A DNA stretch of 64,000 bases. Origin: Caulobacteraceae bacterium. GTDB lineage: Bacteria > Pseudomonadota > Alphaproteobacteria > Caulobacterales > Caulobacteraceae. Every line of letters begins with the position of its first letter. Position 1 is the stretch's first letter. A program made the translations under genes and the position numbers. The stretch lies in the NCBI GenBank assembly GCA_947441065.1, contig CANESI010000001.1, positions 124,001-188,000 of the forward strand, written 5' to 3'. The notes below the pieces were generated by a model that worked only from the letters and a program-made list of their open reading frames with translations, was not told the DNA's origin and did not search any database. Positions 7,854 to 15,735 of this stretch are shown here, one piece after another.

Positions 7854-9012
7854 GCAATTGGCCCCGCCGGGCGACTGGCGCACCTGGCTCTTTCTGGGCG
7901 GGCGCGGCGCGGGCAAGACCCGGGCTGGGGCCGAATGGCTGGCCGCAGCGTCTCGGCGCAATGACCGGTTGGCTCTGGTTGGACCCACCCTGCACGATGT
8001 TCGAGAGGTCATGATCGATGGACTGTCTGGACTTTGCGCCTGCGCTTGGATTGGCGGCGCGCCACGGTTTGAAAGCTCACGGCGGCGTCTGCTCTTTTCC
8101 AATGGGGCCGTGGCCTATGCCTTTTCCGCCGAAGACCCTGAAAGCCTGCGCGGACCGCAGTTCGGGGCGGCCTGGGCCGATGAATATTGTGCTTGGACCT
8201 ATGCAGAGGACACCCTCGCCATGTTGAGAATGGGAATGCGCCTAGGCGATGACCCCCGGCTGGTCATGACCACCACGCCCAAGCCGACCTTGGCCCTGCG
8301 TCGGCTGATGGCCGAGGATGGAGTGGTGGTGACGCGGGCCGGGACCTTGGCCAATCGGGCCAACCTCTCCCCCGGCTTTATCGACGGTCTGCAGGCCATC
8401 TATGGCGGCACCCGTCTTGCGGCTCAGGAACTGGATGGACAGGTGGTTGAGGGGCTGGAGGGCGCGCTTTGGCGGGCGCAGAACCTCCTTCGGGCGCGAG
8501 GCCCGAAGCCCGACCACCTGGATCAGGTGATTGTCGCGGTCGATCCTCCGGCCAGCGCGGGCGGGGATGCCTGCGGGCTTGTGGTGGCGGGGCGCCTAGA
8601 CGAACGCGGCTATGTGCTGGCCGATTTGACCCTGAGCGGGGCCTCGCCGCTGGGCTGGGCCGGACGAGCGGTACAGGCGGCCAAGGATTTTGACGCGGCC
8701 TTTGTGGTCGCGGAGGCAAACCAAGGCGGCGATATGGTCCGCACCGTGCTGACCATGGCCGGATGTCCCGTGCCCGTACGGCTGGTCCATGCCCGCCTTG
8801 GCAAAAGGGCCAGAGCCGAGCCCGTGGCCGCCCTCTATGAGCAGGGCCGCATCACCCATTGCGGGGCTTTCGGGGCCTTAGAGGAGGAGCTGATGGCGCT
8901 GGGCACTGAGGGGATGGATCACAGTCCCGACCGCGCCGACGCCCTGGTCTGGGCCCTGTCGGAACTGTTGCTGAACCGGCGTGCCAGCGCGCCGCGACTT
9001 TCGGTGCTCTGA
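7702..9012 (+). CDS. GTA gp2, large terminase subunit (DNA-packaging ATPase/nuclease)
   Basis: 436 residues if started at 7702. ATGs at 7678, 7705 and 7783 share the frame. The stretch DWLASLPASNRSAMLAK lies before 7783 and resembles the start of other GTA terminases, so 7783 looks too late. Walker A is GGRGAGKT at about residues 66-73, directly after PPGDWRTWL. Walker B is AAWADEYCAW. The nuclease half has VIVAVDPPASAGGD, VVAEANQGGDM and DRADALVWALSEL, giving the acidic metal-binding residues. The enzyme cuts host DNA and pumps it into the capsid by headful packaging. Confidence 0.93.
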   Translation: MMTPSSDCAPIWSADWLASLPASNRSAMLAKLSLSDLRLMDRHWGFWARPEQLAPPGDWRTWLFLGGRGAGKTRAGAEWLAAASRRNDRLALVGPTLHDVREVMIDGLSGLCACAWIGGAPRFESSRRRLLFSNGAVAYAFSAEDPESLRGPQFGAAWADEYCAWTYAEDTLAMLRMGMRLGDDPRLVMTTTPKPTLALRRLMAEDGVVVTRAGTLANRANLSPGFIDGLQAIYGGTRLAAQELDGQVVEGLEGALWRAQNLLRARGPKPDHLDQVIVAVDPPASAGGDACGLVVAGRLDERGYVLADLTLSGASPLGWAGRAVQAAKDFDAAFVVAEANQGGDMVRTVLTMAGCPVPVRLVHARLGKRARAEPVAALYEQGRITHCGAFGALEEELMALGTEGMDHSPDRADALVWALSELLLNRRASAPRLSVL

Positions 9013-9042
9013 ACCGAACCGCCGATCTAGAGGATGAATGAG

Positions 9043-10236
9043 ATGGCCCTTTTTCAACGCGCCCAAAGGCGTGATCGCGCTCCTGTGCCTGAAACCAAGG
9101 ACAGCAAGGTCCAGCGCCTGATCGCCCTGACCCTGTCGGGCCGTCCGCAATGGACGCCGCGAAACTATGAGGCGTTGGCGCGGGAGGGCTTTGCCCGCAA
9201 TCCGGTAGCCTATCGCTGCGTACGCCTAATCGCCGAGGCCGCCGCCTCTGTGCCCTTGGTCGTGTTTGAGGCCGGGCGGCGCAGTCCAAACCACCCCCTG
9301 ATGCGTCTCTTGGAGCGGCCCAACCCAGAGCAGGGACTGCCAGATCTGTTGGAGGCCTTCTTTGGTGGGCTGCAGACAGCGGGCAATGGCTATCTGGAGG
9401 CCGTGCAGGACGATCAGGGTCAGCCGTTTGAGCTCTATGCCCTGCGCTCGGACCGCATGAAGGTCGTGCCCGGTGCGCGCGGTTGGCCCGAAGCCTATGA
9501 CTATTCTGTAGGCGAACGAAATGTTCGACTGACCCGTCAGGCTGATGGCTGGATGCCGGTCCTGCATCTGAAACTGCTCAATCCCTTAAACGACTATTAT
9601 GGCTTTTCGCCCCTAGAGGCAGCCGCCTTTGCCGTGGATGTGCACAATGCGTCCGGCGCTTGGAACAAGGCCCTGCTCGACAATGCCGCCCGGCCGTCTG
9701 GCGCTCTGGTCTATGGCGGCGGCGAGGGCGGGGAGCGGCTGACCGACGATCAGTTCGAACGACTAAAGGCCGAGTTGACCGAAACCCATAGCGGCACGGC
9801 GGCTGCCGGTCGGCCCCTGTTGCTGGAAGGCGGTCTGGACTGGAAGCCCATGTCGCTCAGTCCGGCTGACATGGACTTTATCGACGGCAAACATGCCGCC
9901 GCGCGCGAGATCGCCTTGGCCTTTGGCGTCCCGCCGCCCCTGCTTGGCATTCCGGGGGACAGTACCTATGCCAATTTCAAGGAGGCCAATTCCGCCTTCT
10001 GGCGCCATGCCGTTGTGCCCCTGACCGAGCGGTTGGCCAGAGCCCTGACCGGCTGGCTGGGGGCTCAGTTTGCCAATGTTCGCATCGGCTGTGATCTCGA
10101 TGCGGTTCCAGCCCTAGCGCCCGAGCGCGAGGCCCTGTGGGCTCGGCTCGAGGCAGCCACATTTCTCACCCCGCAGGAGCGCCGTCAGATGGCGGGGCTG
10201 GGTGACGGGGCCGTGGTCAAGGATGCCGCCCCATGA
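9043..10236 (+). CDS. GTA gp3, portal protein (HK97 family)
   Basis: 397 residues from ATG 9043, which has AGAGG nine bases upstream; ATG 9034 is in frame but abuts that ribosome site. Hallmarks of HK97-type portals are AYRCVRLIAEAAASVPLVVFE near the N-terminus, GNGYLEAVQDDQGQP, YGFSPLEAAAFAVDVHNA, and the C-terminal AFGVPPPLLGIPGDSTYANFKEANSAFWRHAVVPL. Twelve copies form the channel through which DNA enters and leaves the head. The gene overlaps gp3.5 through ATGA. Confidence 0.93.
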   Translation: MALFQRAQRRDRAPVPETKDSKVQRLIALTLSGRPQWTPRNYEALAREGFARNPVAYRCVRLIAEAAASVPLVVFEAGRRSPNHPLMRLLERPNPEQGLPDLLEAFFGGLQTAGNGYLEAVQDDQGQPFELYALRSDRMKVVPGARGWPEAYDYSVGERNVRLTRQADGWMPVLHLKLLNPLNDYYGFSPLEAAAFAVDVHNASGAWNKALLDNAARPSGALVYGGGEGGERLTDDQFERLKAELTETHSGTAAAGRPLLLEGGLDWKPMSLSPADMDFIDGKHAAAREIALAFGVPPPLLGIPGDSTYANFKEANSAFWRHAVVPLTERLARALTGWLGAQFANVRIGCDLDAVPALAPEREALWARLEAATFLTPQERRQMAGLGDGAVVKDAAP

Positions 10237-10496
10237 TGGCCCGCACACCCACGCCGCCGCGCTGGCGGCTTGATCGACAGATCACCACCGGGGTCATTTT
10301 GGCCGCCGTGCTCCAGACCGGCGGCCTGTTGATCTGGGCCGGAAAGGAGGCGGCGCGGGTCGATCTGATCGAGCGCCGCCTCGACGGCCAATCCAGCGTC
10401 TCCGAACGGCTCGCCCGGCTTGAAGAACAGGTCGCCGGGGCCCGCGCTGCCTTGGAACGCGTGGAGCACAAGCTAGACCGGGCGGAGGCACGCTGA
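10233..10496 (+). CDS. GTA gp3.5, small membrane-associated coiled-coil protein
   Basis: 87 residues, ATG overlapping the portal stop. A basic N-terminus (MARTPTPPRWRLDRQ) precedes one hydrophobic segment (ITTGVILAAVLQTGGLLIWAG). A heptad-like helix rich in E, R and L follows (VSERLARLEEQVAGARAALERVEHKLDRAEAR). The same small gene sits between portal and protease in other GTA clusters. Its role is not settled; a place in head assembly or membrane contact is possible. The stop overlaps the protease start by one base. Confidence 0.8.
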   Translation: MMARTPTPPRWRLDRQITTGVILAAVLQTGGLLIWAGKEAARVDLIERRLDGQSSVSERLARLEEQVAGARAALERVEHKLDRAEAR

Positions 10497-10948
10497 TGGT
10501 GGGGAACTTCCAAGGCGACCTGCAGATCGAGGGCTATGCCTCGCTCTTTTGGACCCGCGATCTGAATGATGACGTCACCGCCGCAGGAGCCTTTGCCGCG
10601 TCCCTGCGCCGGACCGGGCCTGAGGGCCTGCGGATGCTGCACCAGCATGATAGCCGCGCGCCGATTGGGGTCTGGGACCTGGCTCAAGAAGACCATCGCG
10701 GTCTGTTCGTCCGGGGGCGGATCTTAGGCCTGACGCCTGAGGCGCGGCTTTGCGCGGCCCTGGTGCGTGCCGGTGCGCTGGACGGCCTGTCCATTGGCTT
10801 TCGCACCCTCAAGGCCCGCCCCGATGAGAGCGGACGGCTGCGGGTGCTCACCGAGGTCGAGCTTTGGGAGGTGTCGATCGTGACCTTCCCCATGCTGTCC
10901 CAAGCGAGGATCAGCCAGTTCCAAACCCTTCAACCACAGGCGGCCTAG
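10496..10948 (+). CDS. GTA gp4, HK97-family prohead protease
   Basis: 150 residues from ATG. The order GYASLFWTRDLNDDVTAAGAF, then MLHQHDSRAPIGVWDL, then ALDGLSIGFRTLKAR is that of the prohead serine proteases of family U35/HK97. The His of LHQHD and the Ser of LSIGF are the probable catalytic pair. The C-terminal ELWEVSIVTFPMLSQARI is also typical. The enzyme trims the capsid precursor during head maturation. It lies directly upstream of the capsid gene, as in HK97-like phages. Confidence 0.92.
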   Translation: MVGNFQGDLQIEGYASLFWTRDLNDDVTAAGAFAASLRRTGPEGLRMLHQHDSRAPIGVWDLAQEDHRGLFVRGRILGLTPEARLCAALVRAGALDGLSIGFRTLKARPDESGRLRVLTEVELWEVSIVTFPMLSQARISQFQTLQPQAA

Positions 10949-10984
10949 GCCCCTGTCTTCGCCTTCTCAAACCCTGGAGTGACC

Positions 10985-12229
10985 ATGACCCAAGAGAACA
11001 AGCAGGTGGCCCATTCACCTGAAACCCGCGCCGCCCTGCATGAGGTGCTGGCGACCTTTGAGGCCTATAAGGCCAGCAATGATCAGCGGCTCAGCGCCAT
11101 CGAGACCAAGCGCGCGGATATCTTGCTTGAGGAACAGCTCGCACGGATTGACGCCAGTCTGACCGCCGCTCAAGGCCGGTTTGATCGGGCCTCTGCGGCC
11201 CTGCGCCGTCCGTCCCTCGGCGATGATCCGCGGTTGGCTGAACCGAACGAGCGTAAGGCCGCTTGGGATGGCTATGTGAAGTCTGGCGCAGTTGCAGCAT
11301 CCTTGATCGAGGCCAAGGGCCTGTCGCAGGGGAGCCCCGTATCGGGGACGGAAACGGGGGCCGGCTTTCTTGCTCCGACGGAGTTGGAACAGCAGATCTT
11401 GCGGCGCTTGGCCATCGCCAGTCCCTTGCGTGACATCTGTCAGGTCCAAACCATTTCCGGATCGACCTATCGCAAGCCCGTCTCGGCCAAAGGCTTGACG
11501 GCCAGTTGGGTCGCTGAGACGGCATCACGGGCGGAAACGACTGGCTTGACCTTGGATATTCTGGATTTCCCAGCCAGCGAGCTCTATGCCGCGCCCGCTG
11601 CGACCCAGGCCCTGCTCGATGATGCTCTAGTCAATATGGACGAATGGCTGGCCGCCGAGGTGGAAGATGCTTTCGCCGCTCAAGAAACCACGGCCTTCAT
11701 CAATGGCACGGGTACCAACCAGCCCAAGGGGCTGCTGAACCATTCCATCGTCGCTGAGTCGTCTCATGAGTGGAACAAGATTGGCTATCTGGCCTCCGGT
11801 TTGAGCGGGAACTTCCCTGCGACCAACCCAACCGACAAGTTGATCGATCTGGTCTATGCGCCAAAGGTCCAGTTTCGCCCTAATGGCCGGTTCATGATGA
11901 ACCGTAAGACGGTTTCAGCGGTTCGCAAGTTCAAGGACTCGACGGGCAACTATATCTGGAACGCGGCGCTGCAGCCGGGCGCTTCTGCGACCCTGCTTGG
12001 CTATCCCGTGGCCGAGATTGAGACCATGCCCGACATGGCGGCGAACAGCTATTCCGTCGCCTTTGGAGACTTCCAGCGCGGCTATCTGATCGTGGATCGG
12101 GCCGGTATTCGGGTCCTGCGCGACCCCTATACCTCCAAGCCCAATGTCCTGTTCTACACCACCAAGCGCGTCGGCGGTGGGGTGCAGAACTTCGATGCCA
12201 TCAAGCTCTTAAAGTTCGCCGCCTCCTAA
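10985..12229 (+). CDS. GTA gp5, major capsid protein (HK97 fold)
   Basis: 414 residues from ATG 10985, with GGAG five bases upstream; a GTG at 10979 overlaps that site. Residues 1-~100 are charged and helical (scaffold-like delta domain). The mature domain begins near GSPVSGTETGAGFLAPTELE, a likely protease cleavage region. Then come SGSTYRKPVSAKG, the E-loop-like segment ASWVAETASRAETTGL, NGTGTNQPKGLL, FMMNRKTVSAVRKFKD, and the C-terminal FGDFQRGYLIVDRAGIRVLRDPY. All are classical HK97 capsid features. It is the most abundant structural protein of the particle. Confidence 0.95.
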   Translation: MTQENKQVAHSPETRAALHEVLATFEAYKASNDQRLSAIETKRADILLEEQLARIDASLTAAQGRFDRASAALRRPSLGDDPRLAEPNERKAAWDGYVKSGAVAASLIEAKGLSQGSPVSGTETGAGFLAPTELEQQILRRLAIASPLRDICQVQTISGSTYRKPVSAKGLTASWVAETASRAETTGLTLDILDFPASELYAAPAATQALLDDALVNMDEWLAAEVEDAFAAQETTAFINGTGTNQPKGLLNHSIVAESSHEWNKIGYLASGLSGNFPATNPTDKLIDLVYAPKVQFRPNGRFMMNRKTVSAVRKFKDSTGNYIWNAALQPGASATLLGYPVAEIETMPDMAANSYSVAFGDFQRGYLIVDRAGIRVLRDPYTSKPNVLFYTTKRVGGGVQNFDAIKLLKFAAS

Positions 12230-12314
12230 ATTCCTTGCCTCCCCCCAACTGTCTTCGCACCCGGTTTGGGCCGGGTGCGAAGGCCTCTTTGATCCTTTGA
12301 CAGGGACCCTTCCC

Positions 12315-12884
12315 ATGACCCTTCAAGTCCTCGTGCCCCCTGTGGCCGAGCCTGTAATACTGGATGAGGCTAAGGCGGTCCTTCGGGTGACGGAGGTCGC
12401 TGAAGATGCCTTGATCCTTCGGCTGATCCGCGCCGCGCGCCAGCGGATCGAGGCGGCGCTGGGCTTGAGCCTGATCACCACCAGCTATCGCGAAACCCTC
12501 GACCTTTGGAGCGATAGCCTCACCCCCAATGGCTATATCCGCCTGCAAAGGGGCCCGCTGCTCGGTGTCGACGCGGTCAAGATTGTGAACGCGAACGGCA
12601 CCCTCGATACGCTCGACCCGTCCCGCTACCGCCCACGCCTCGATAGTCGTCCGGGATTGATCGTCCCCCTTGGCGCAGGCCTGCCGCCGTCCGCCCAGCC
12701 CGTCAGTGGTCTCGAGATCACCTATCGCTGCGGCTTTGGCGATAGGGCTGACACTGTGCCGGAGCCTCTGCGCCAAGCGGTCTTGGCTCTGGTGGCCCAC
12801 AGTTTTGAACATCGGGAAGCGGCAGACCTGCCCTTAGCCCTGGTCGAGCCTTGGCTCGCGCCCTTTCGGCGGGTGCGGCTGTGA
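12315..12884 (+). CDS. GTA gp6, head-tail connector
   Basis: 189 residues from ATG 12315 with AGGGA eight bases upstream. The opening VPPVAEPVILDEAKAVLRV, then ALILRLIRAARQRIEAALG and the YRETLDLW strand fit the gp6-like connector family that forms the ring below the portal. The helical C-terminus (LRQAVLALVAHSFEHREAAD) follows. It overlaps the next gene by GTGA at 12881, indicating coupled translation. Confidence 0.88.
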   Translation: MTLQVLVPPVAEPVILDEAKAVLRVTEVAEDALILRLIRAARQRIEAALGLSLITTSYRETLDLWSDSLTPNGYIRLQRGPLLGVDAVKIVNANGTLDTLDPSRYRPRLDSRPGLIVPLGAGLPPSAQPVSGLEITYRCGFGDRADTVPEPLRQAVLALVAHSFEHREAADLPLALVEPWLAPFRRVRL

Positions 12885-13201
12885 TTGCGTCTCGCCGCGT
12901 CCTTGCGACCCTTTATGCGGTCACAGAGACCCAAACCGCGTTCGGCGGTCAGGCCCGAAGTTGGACCTCCCTCGCCAGCCTTTGGGTCAGCCTGTCGCCG
13001 ATCAGTTCCAGCCTGATCACGAGCCCCAATCAGCCACCGCAGCGGCGCGAGCAGGTCAGGGCGCAGGCGCGCAACATGGCTGTGGTCGCCGTGGGACAGC
13101 GCCTGTCGATTGGCCCGCGTCATTGGCGGATCACCGCTGTGGATCGCGGTCAGCCTGAGCCCGGCCTGATGGTCCTTGATCTTGAAAGTGACGCGATATG
13201 A
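12881..13201 (+). CDS. GTA gp7, head closure protein
   Basis: 106 residues from GTG 12881, which overlaps the gp6 stop by four bases; the frame is open further upstream, but that is the gp6 coding tail. The strand-rich protein contains RRVLATLYAVTETQTAFGG, SLWVSLSPISS, RREQVRAQARNMAVV and HWRITAVDRGQPEPGLMVLDLE, a pattern of SPP1 gp16/HK97 gp10-like head completion proteins. It likely seals the head between connector and tail. ATGA overlap with gp8. Confidence 0.85.
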   Translation: MIASRRVLATLYAVTETQTAFGGQARSWTSLASLWVSLSPISSSLITSPNQPPQRREQVRAQARNMAVVAVGQRLSIGPRHWRITAVDRGQPEPGLMVLDLESDAI

Positions 13202-13623
13202 GCCTTGATCCCGAACGGGCCCTGCAACAGGCGCTGCTCACCAAACTCAGAGGCAATGGCGACCTTACGGCCCTGCTCGGCAACCCGCCGAGGGTCTATG
13301 ACGAGCCGCCCGCCGATCTTGTCTATCCCTATGTCAGCTTGGGTCGCAGCGAGACCCGGCCCTGGGGCGGTCTTGATGGCGAGGGGCTGGAACATGTTCT
13401 GAGCCTGACGGTCGTGTCGGTCTTTGGCGGCTCCGAAGAGGCCAAGGCGGTGATGGCGCTGGTGCGGCTTAGCCTGCACGGGGCCGCGCTCAGTCTCGAC
13501 GGCCATCGCCTGATCAATCTGCGCGTCACCTATGCCGACCTCTTTAAGGCGGCCGATTGGCGCTCGACCTACGGCGTCCTGCGTCTGCGGGCCGTCACCG
13601 AACCTCTCAATCCCACACCCTAA
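13198..13623 (+). CDS. GTA gp8, tail terminator (DUF3168)
   Basis: 141 residues. The family pattern is complete: LQQALLTKLRGNGDLTALLG, PPRVYDEPPADLVYPYVSLG, the HVLSLTVVSVFGGSEEAK strand-loop, and LINLRVTYADLFKAADWRSTYGVLRLRAVTEP. DUF3168 proteins cap the end of the tail tube and join it to the head. It starts at an ATGA overlap with gp7 and is followed by AAAGGAG and gp9. Confidence 0.9.
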   Translation: MSLDPERALQQALLTKLRGNGDLTALLGNPPRVYDEPPADLVYPYVSLGRSETRPWGGLDGEGLEHVLSLTVVSVFGGSEEAKAVMALVRLSLHGAALSLDGHRLINLRVTYADLFKAADWRSTYGVLRLRAVTEPLNPTP

Positions 13624-13634
13624 AGGAGCCCCCC

Positions 13635-14051
13635 ATGGCGGCGCAAAAAGGCAAGGATATCCTCCTCAAGATCGGCGACGGCGCCCAGACGGAGAGCTTC
13701 ACTTCCGTGGCGGGCCTTCGGGCGCGCACCCTGTCGCTCAATGCCAAGTCGGTGGATGCGACCGACTCCGACAGCGCCGGACGCTGGCGCGAATTGCTGG
13801 CAGGCGCAGGGGTCAGGTCCGTGGCCGTCAGCGGGTCCGGGGTCTTTCGCGACAGTGCCGCCGACGCCCTCGTGCGCGACGCGTTCTTTGCGCAGGATGC
13901 GCGCAATTGGCAGCTGATCATCCCCGATTTTGGCACCCTCAAAGGGCCGTTCCTGATCGCCAGTCTGGACTATGCCGGGGACCATGAGGGCGAGGTGACC
14001 TTTGCCCTGTCGCTGGCCTCGGCCGGTCCCGTCAGCTTTACGGCGTCCTAG
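13635..14051 (+). CDS. GTA gp9, major tail tube protein (TP901-1 family)
   Basis: 138 residues from ATG 13635, with AAAGGAG directly upstream; upstream in-frame codons belong to the gp8 end in another frame. It begins MAAQKGKDILLKIGDG and has SVDATDSDSAGRWRELLAGAGVRSVAVSGSG, then LIIPDFGTLKGPFLIASLDYAG and EVTFALSLASAGPVSF. These are typical of TP901-1-like tail tube proteins. Stacked hexamers build the short tail tube. Confidence 0.92.
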   Translation: MAAQKGKDILLKIGDGAQTESFTSVAGLRARTLSLNAKSVDATDSDSAGRWRELLAGAGVRSVAVSGSGVFRDSAADALVRDAFFAQDARNWQLIIPDFGTLKGPFLIASLDYAGDHEGEVTFALSLASAGPVSFTAS

Positions 14052-14053
14052 CG

Positions 14054-14362
14054 ATGGGTGCGATCGTTGCGAACCGGGCGCGAGGCCAAGTGGTTCAGCC
14101 GGTCGGCGGCACGCCCCGTCGGCTTTGCCTGACACTTGGGGCCTTGGCCGAGTTGGAAACCGCCTTTGGCCTAGAGGGCTGGGAGGCCCTGTCTGAACGG
14201 CTGCGCAACCTATCGGCCAAGGACATGCTGCTGGTCCTCGCGGCGCTCCTACGCGGGGGTGGCGAGGATCAGGCGGCGGCAGAGCTGGCCACCCTTCCTG
14301 TCGATTTTCGGGAAGCGGCGCTCGCAGTCGCTGCGGCCTTTATGGCGGCGGGCGAGGGGTGA
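14054..14362 (+). CDS. GTA gp10, tail assembly chaperone-like protein
   Basis: 102 residues, two bases after the gp9 stop. It begins MGAIVANRARGQVVQPVGG, followed by LCLTLGALAELETAFGLEGWEALSERL and LVLAALLRGGGED. This is the GTA gp10 family, found between tail tube and tape measure, which is the place of tail assembly chaperones in long-tailed phages. The helical C-terminus overlaps gp10.1 by GTGA. Confidence 0.88.
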   Translation: MGAIVANRARGQVVQPVGGTPRRLCLTLGALAELETAFGLEGWEALSERLRNLSAKDMLLVLAALLRGGGEDQAAAELATLPVDFREAALAVAAAFMAAGEG

Positions 14363-14535
14363 GCCCTTGGCCGGATCTTTTGCGCCTCGGCGTCCTTCGC
14401 CTTGGCCTGTCGCCGGACGCGTTCTGGCGGCTGTCCTTGGCCGAGTGGCGCGCCCTGACCGCTGCGCCGCCGCAGGACGCCCCTTTGAGTCGCCCTGAAC
14501 TTGAGGCCCTCCTCGCCCTCTATCCGGATCAATGA
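14359..14535 (+). CDS. GTA gp10.1, small tail assembly chaperone partner
   Basis: 58 residues from a GTG that overlaps the gp10 stop (GTGA). It ends with TGA inside the ATGA start of gp11. The protein reads MSPWPDLLRLGVLRLGLSPD, then AFWRLSLAEWRAL and RPELEALLALYPDQ. The FW-x-L-x-x-E-W-R motif and the length match the small phage tail assembly chaperone family seen at the same place in other GTA clusters. In many phages the two chaperones come from one mRNA by frameshifting. Here they are two overlapping cistrons. Confidence 0.88.
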   Translation: MSPWPDLLRLGVLRLGLSPDAFWRLSLAEWRALTAAPPQDAPLSRPELEALLALYPDQ

Positions 14536-15092
14536 CCATGAGCACACCTTCAGCCTTTCCCGACGCCAACGGCCTTGGCGGCCTAATGTCTCAAACTGCA
14601 GAGGCCGCAGCGGCGTTGGAGTCCCTCAAGGGTCCGGCCCAGAGCGCGGCCAAGTCTATCGACGAGGCCTTTTCACGCGCCGGAAGCAGCCTCGCCCAAA
14701 GCCTCACCCGCGCGGCGGCCGATGGACGGATCAGTCTGCAGGAGCTGGCCCGTGGGGTGCTCGATGCGGTCAATGGGGCGGCGGGGATCGGCGCAGGCGG
14801 CAAGGGTGGTTCGGGGCTCGGCGACATCCTGTCCAAGGTCTTGACCCAGACCTTTGCGGGCGCGCGCGCCGATGGCGGATCGGTGACGGCAGGCGGGGCC
14901 TATCTGGTCGGTGAGCGCGGGCCAGAAATCTTCCGTCCACAGACGAATGGTCAAATCGAGAGCCAAGGCGCGGGAGGCGCCATGACCGTCAACATCGCTG
15001 TCAGCCCCTCCGACGGCGGGCTTTTGCGCTCTGACGCGCAGCTGGCTCAGGCCTTGGCGCGGGCGGTCTCGCTCGGCGCGCGCAAACTTTAG
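14532..15092 (+). CDS. GTA gp11, short tape measure protein
   Basis: 186 residues from ATG 14532 (ATGA overlap); ATG 14538 is an alternative. The protein is rich in Ala, Ser and Gly with long helical stretches (LMSQTAEAAAALESLKG, GSSLAQSLTRAAADG). It ends with the tape measure signature GSVTAGGAYLVGERGPEIFRP. The length sets the tail length, and the short size agrees with the short GTA tail. A conserved hydrophobic plug region as in long phages is not obvious. Confidence 0.85.
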   Translation: MTMSTPSAFPDANGLGGLMSQTAEAAAALESLKGPAQSAAKSIDEAFSRAGSSLAQSLTRAAADGRISLQELARGVLDAVNGAAGIGAGGKGGSGLGDILSKVLTQTFAGARADGGSVTAGGAYLVGERGPEIFRPQTNGQIESQGAGGAMTVNIAVSPSDGGLLRSDAQLAQALARAVSLGARKL

Positions 15093-15104
15093 GAGCTGCA
15101 CACC

Positions 15105-15734
15105 ATGGCTTTTCATGATGTCAGATTGCCCGCCCGCTTGGCCTTTGGCTCCAGCGGCGGGGTGGAACGGCGCACCGAGGTGGTGACGCTGGCCTCTGGC
15201 TTTGAGCGCCGCTCGACGCCCTGGGCCCATGGTCGGCGCCGCTATCTGGTGGGAGCAGGCATCAGGTCGCTGGATGATGTCGCGGCCCTGACTGCCTTCT
15301 TTGAGGCGCGGCGCGGGCGGCTTCATGGCTTTCGGTTCAAGGACTTTGCCGACTGGAAGTCCTGCCCGCCCTCTCAGACCCCTGCACCGACCGATCAGAA
15401 CTTGGGTGTGGGCGACGGCGCGACCACCCGCTTTGTCCTGATCAAGCGCTATGGCACGGGCGTGGAGGCCTATGTTCGTACCCTGACCAAGCCCGTCGCA
15501 GGCACCTTGCGAGTGGCGGTGGCGGGCGGCGAATTGAACGGCTCGGCCTTTAGTCTCGACGCCTTGACCGGGGCCGTGACCCTGTCCTCCGCGCCCGCCC
15601 GTGGGGCCGCCGTGACCGCAGGCTTTGCCTTCGACACGCCCGTGCGGTTCGACACCGATCGGCTCGATGTGACGCTTGAGGGGTTCGAGGCCGGACGGAT
15701 GGTCGCCGCGCCCCTGATTGAGGTGAGGCTCTAG
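15105..15734 (+). CDS. GTA gp12, distal tail protein (DUF2460)
   Basis: 209 residues from ATG. The order matches DUF2460/TIGR02217 proteins, which form the distal tail ring that begins the baseplate: FHDVRLPARLAFGSSGGVERRTEVV, FERRSTPWAHGRRRYLVG, FFEARRGRLHGFRFKDFADWKS, FDTPVRFDTDRLDV, and the end GRMVAAPLIEVRL. The gene is one base away from gp13. Confidence 0.92.
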   Translation: MAFHDVRLPARLAFGSSGGVERRTEVVTLASGFERRSTPWAHGRRRYLVGAGIRSLDDVAALTAFFEARRGRLHGFRFKDFADWKSCPPSQTPAPTDQNLGVGDGATTRFVLIKRYGTGVEAYVRTLTKPVAGTLRVAVAGGELNGSAFSLDALTGAVTLSSAPARGAAVTAGFAFDTPVRFDTDRLDVTLEGFEAGRMVAAPLIEVRL

Positions 15735-15735
15735 G

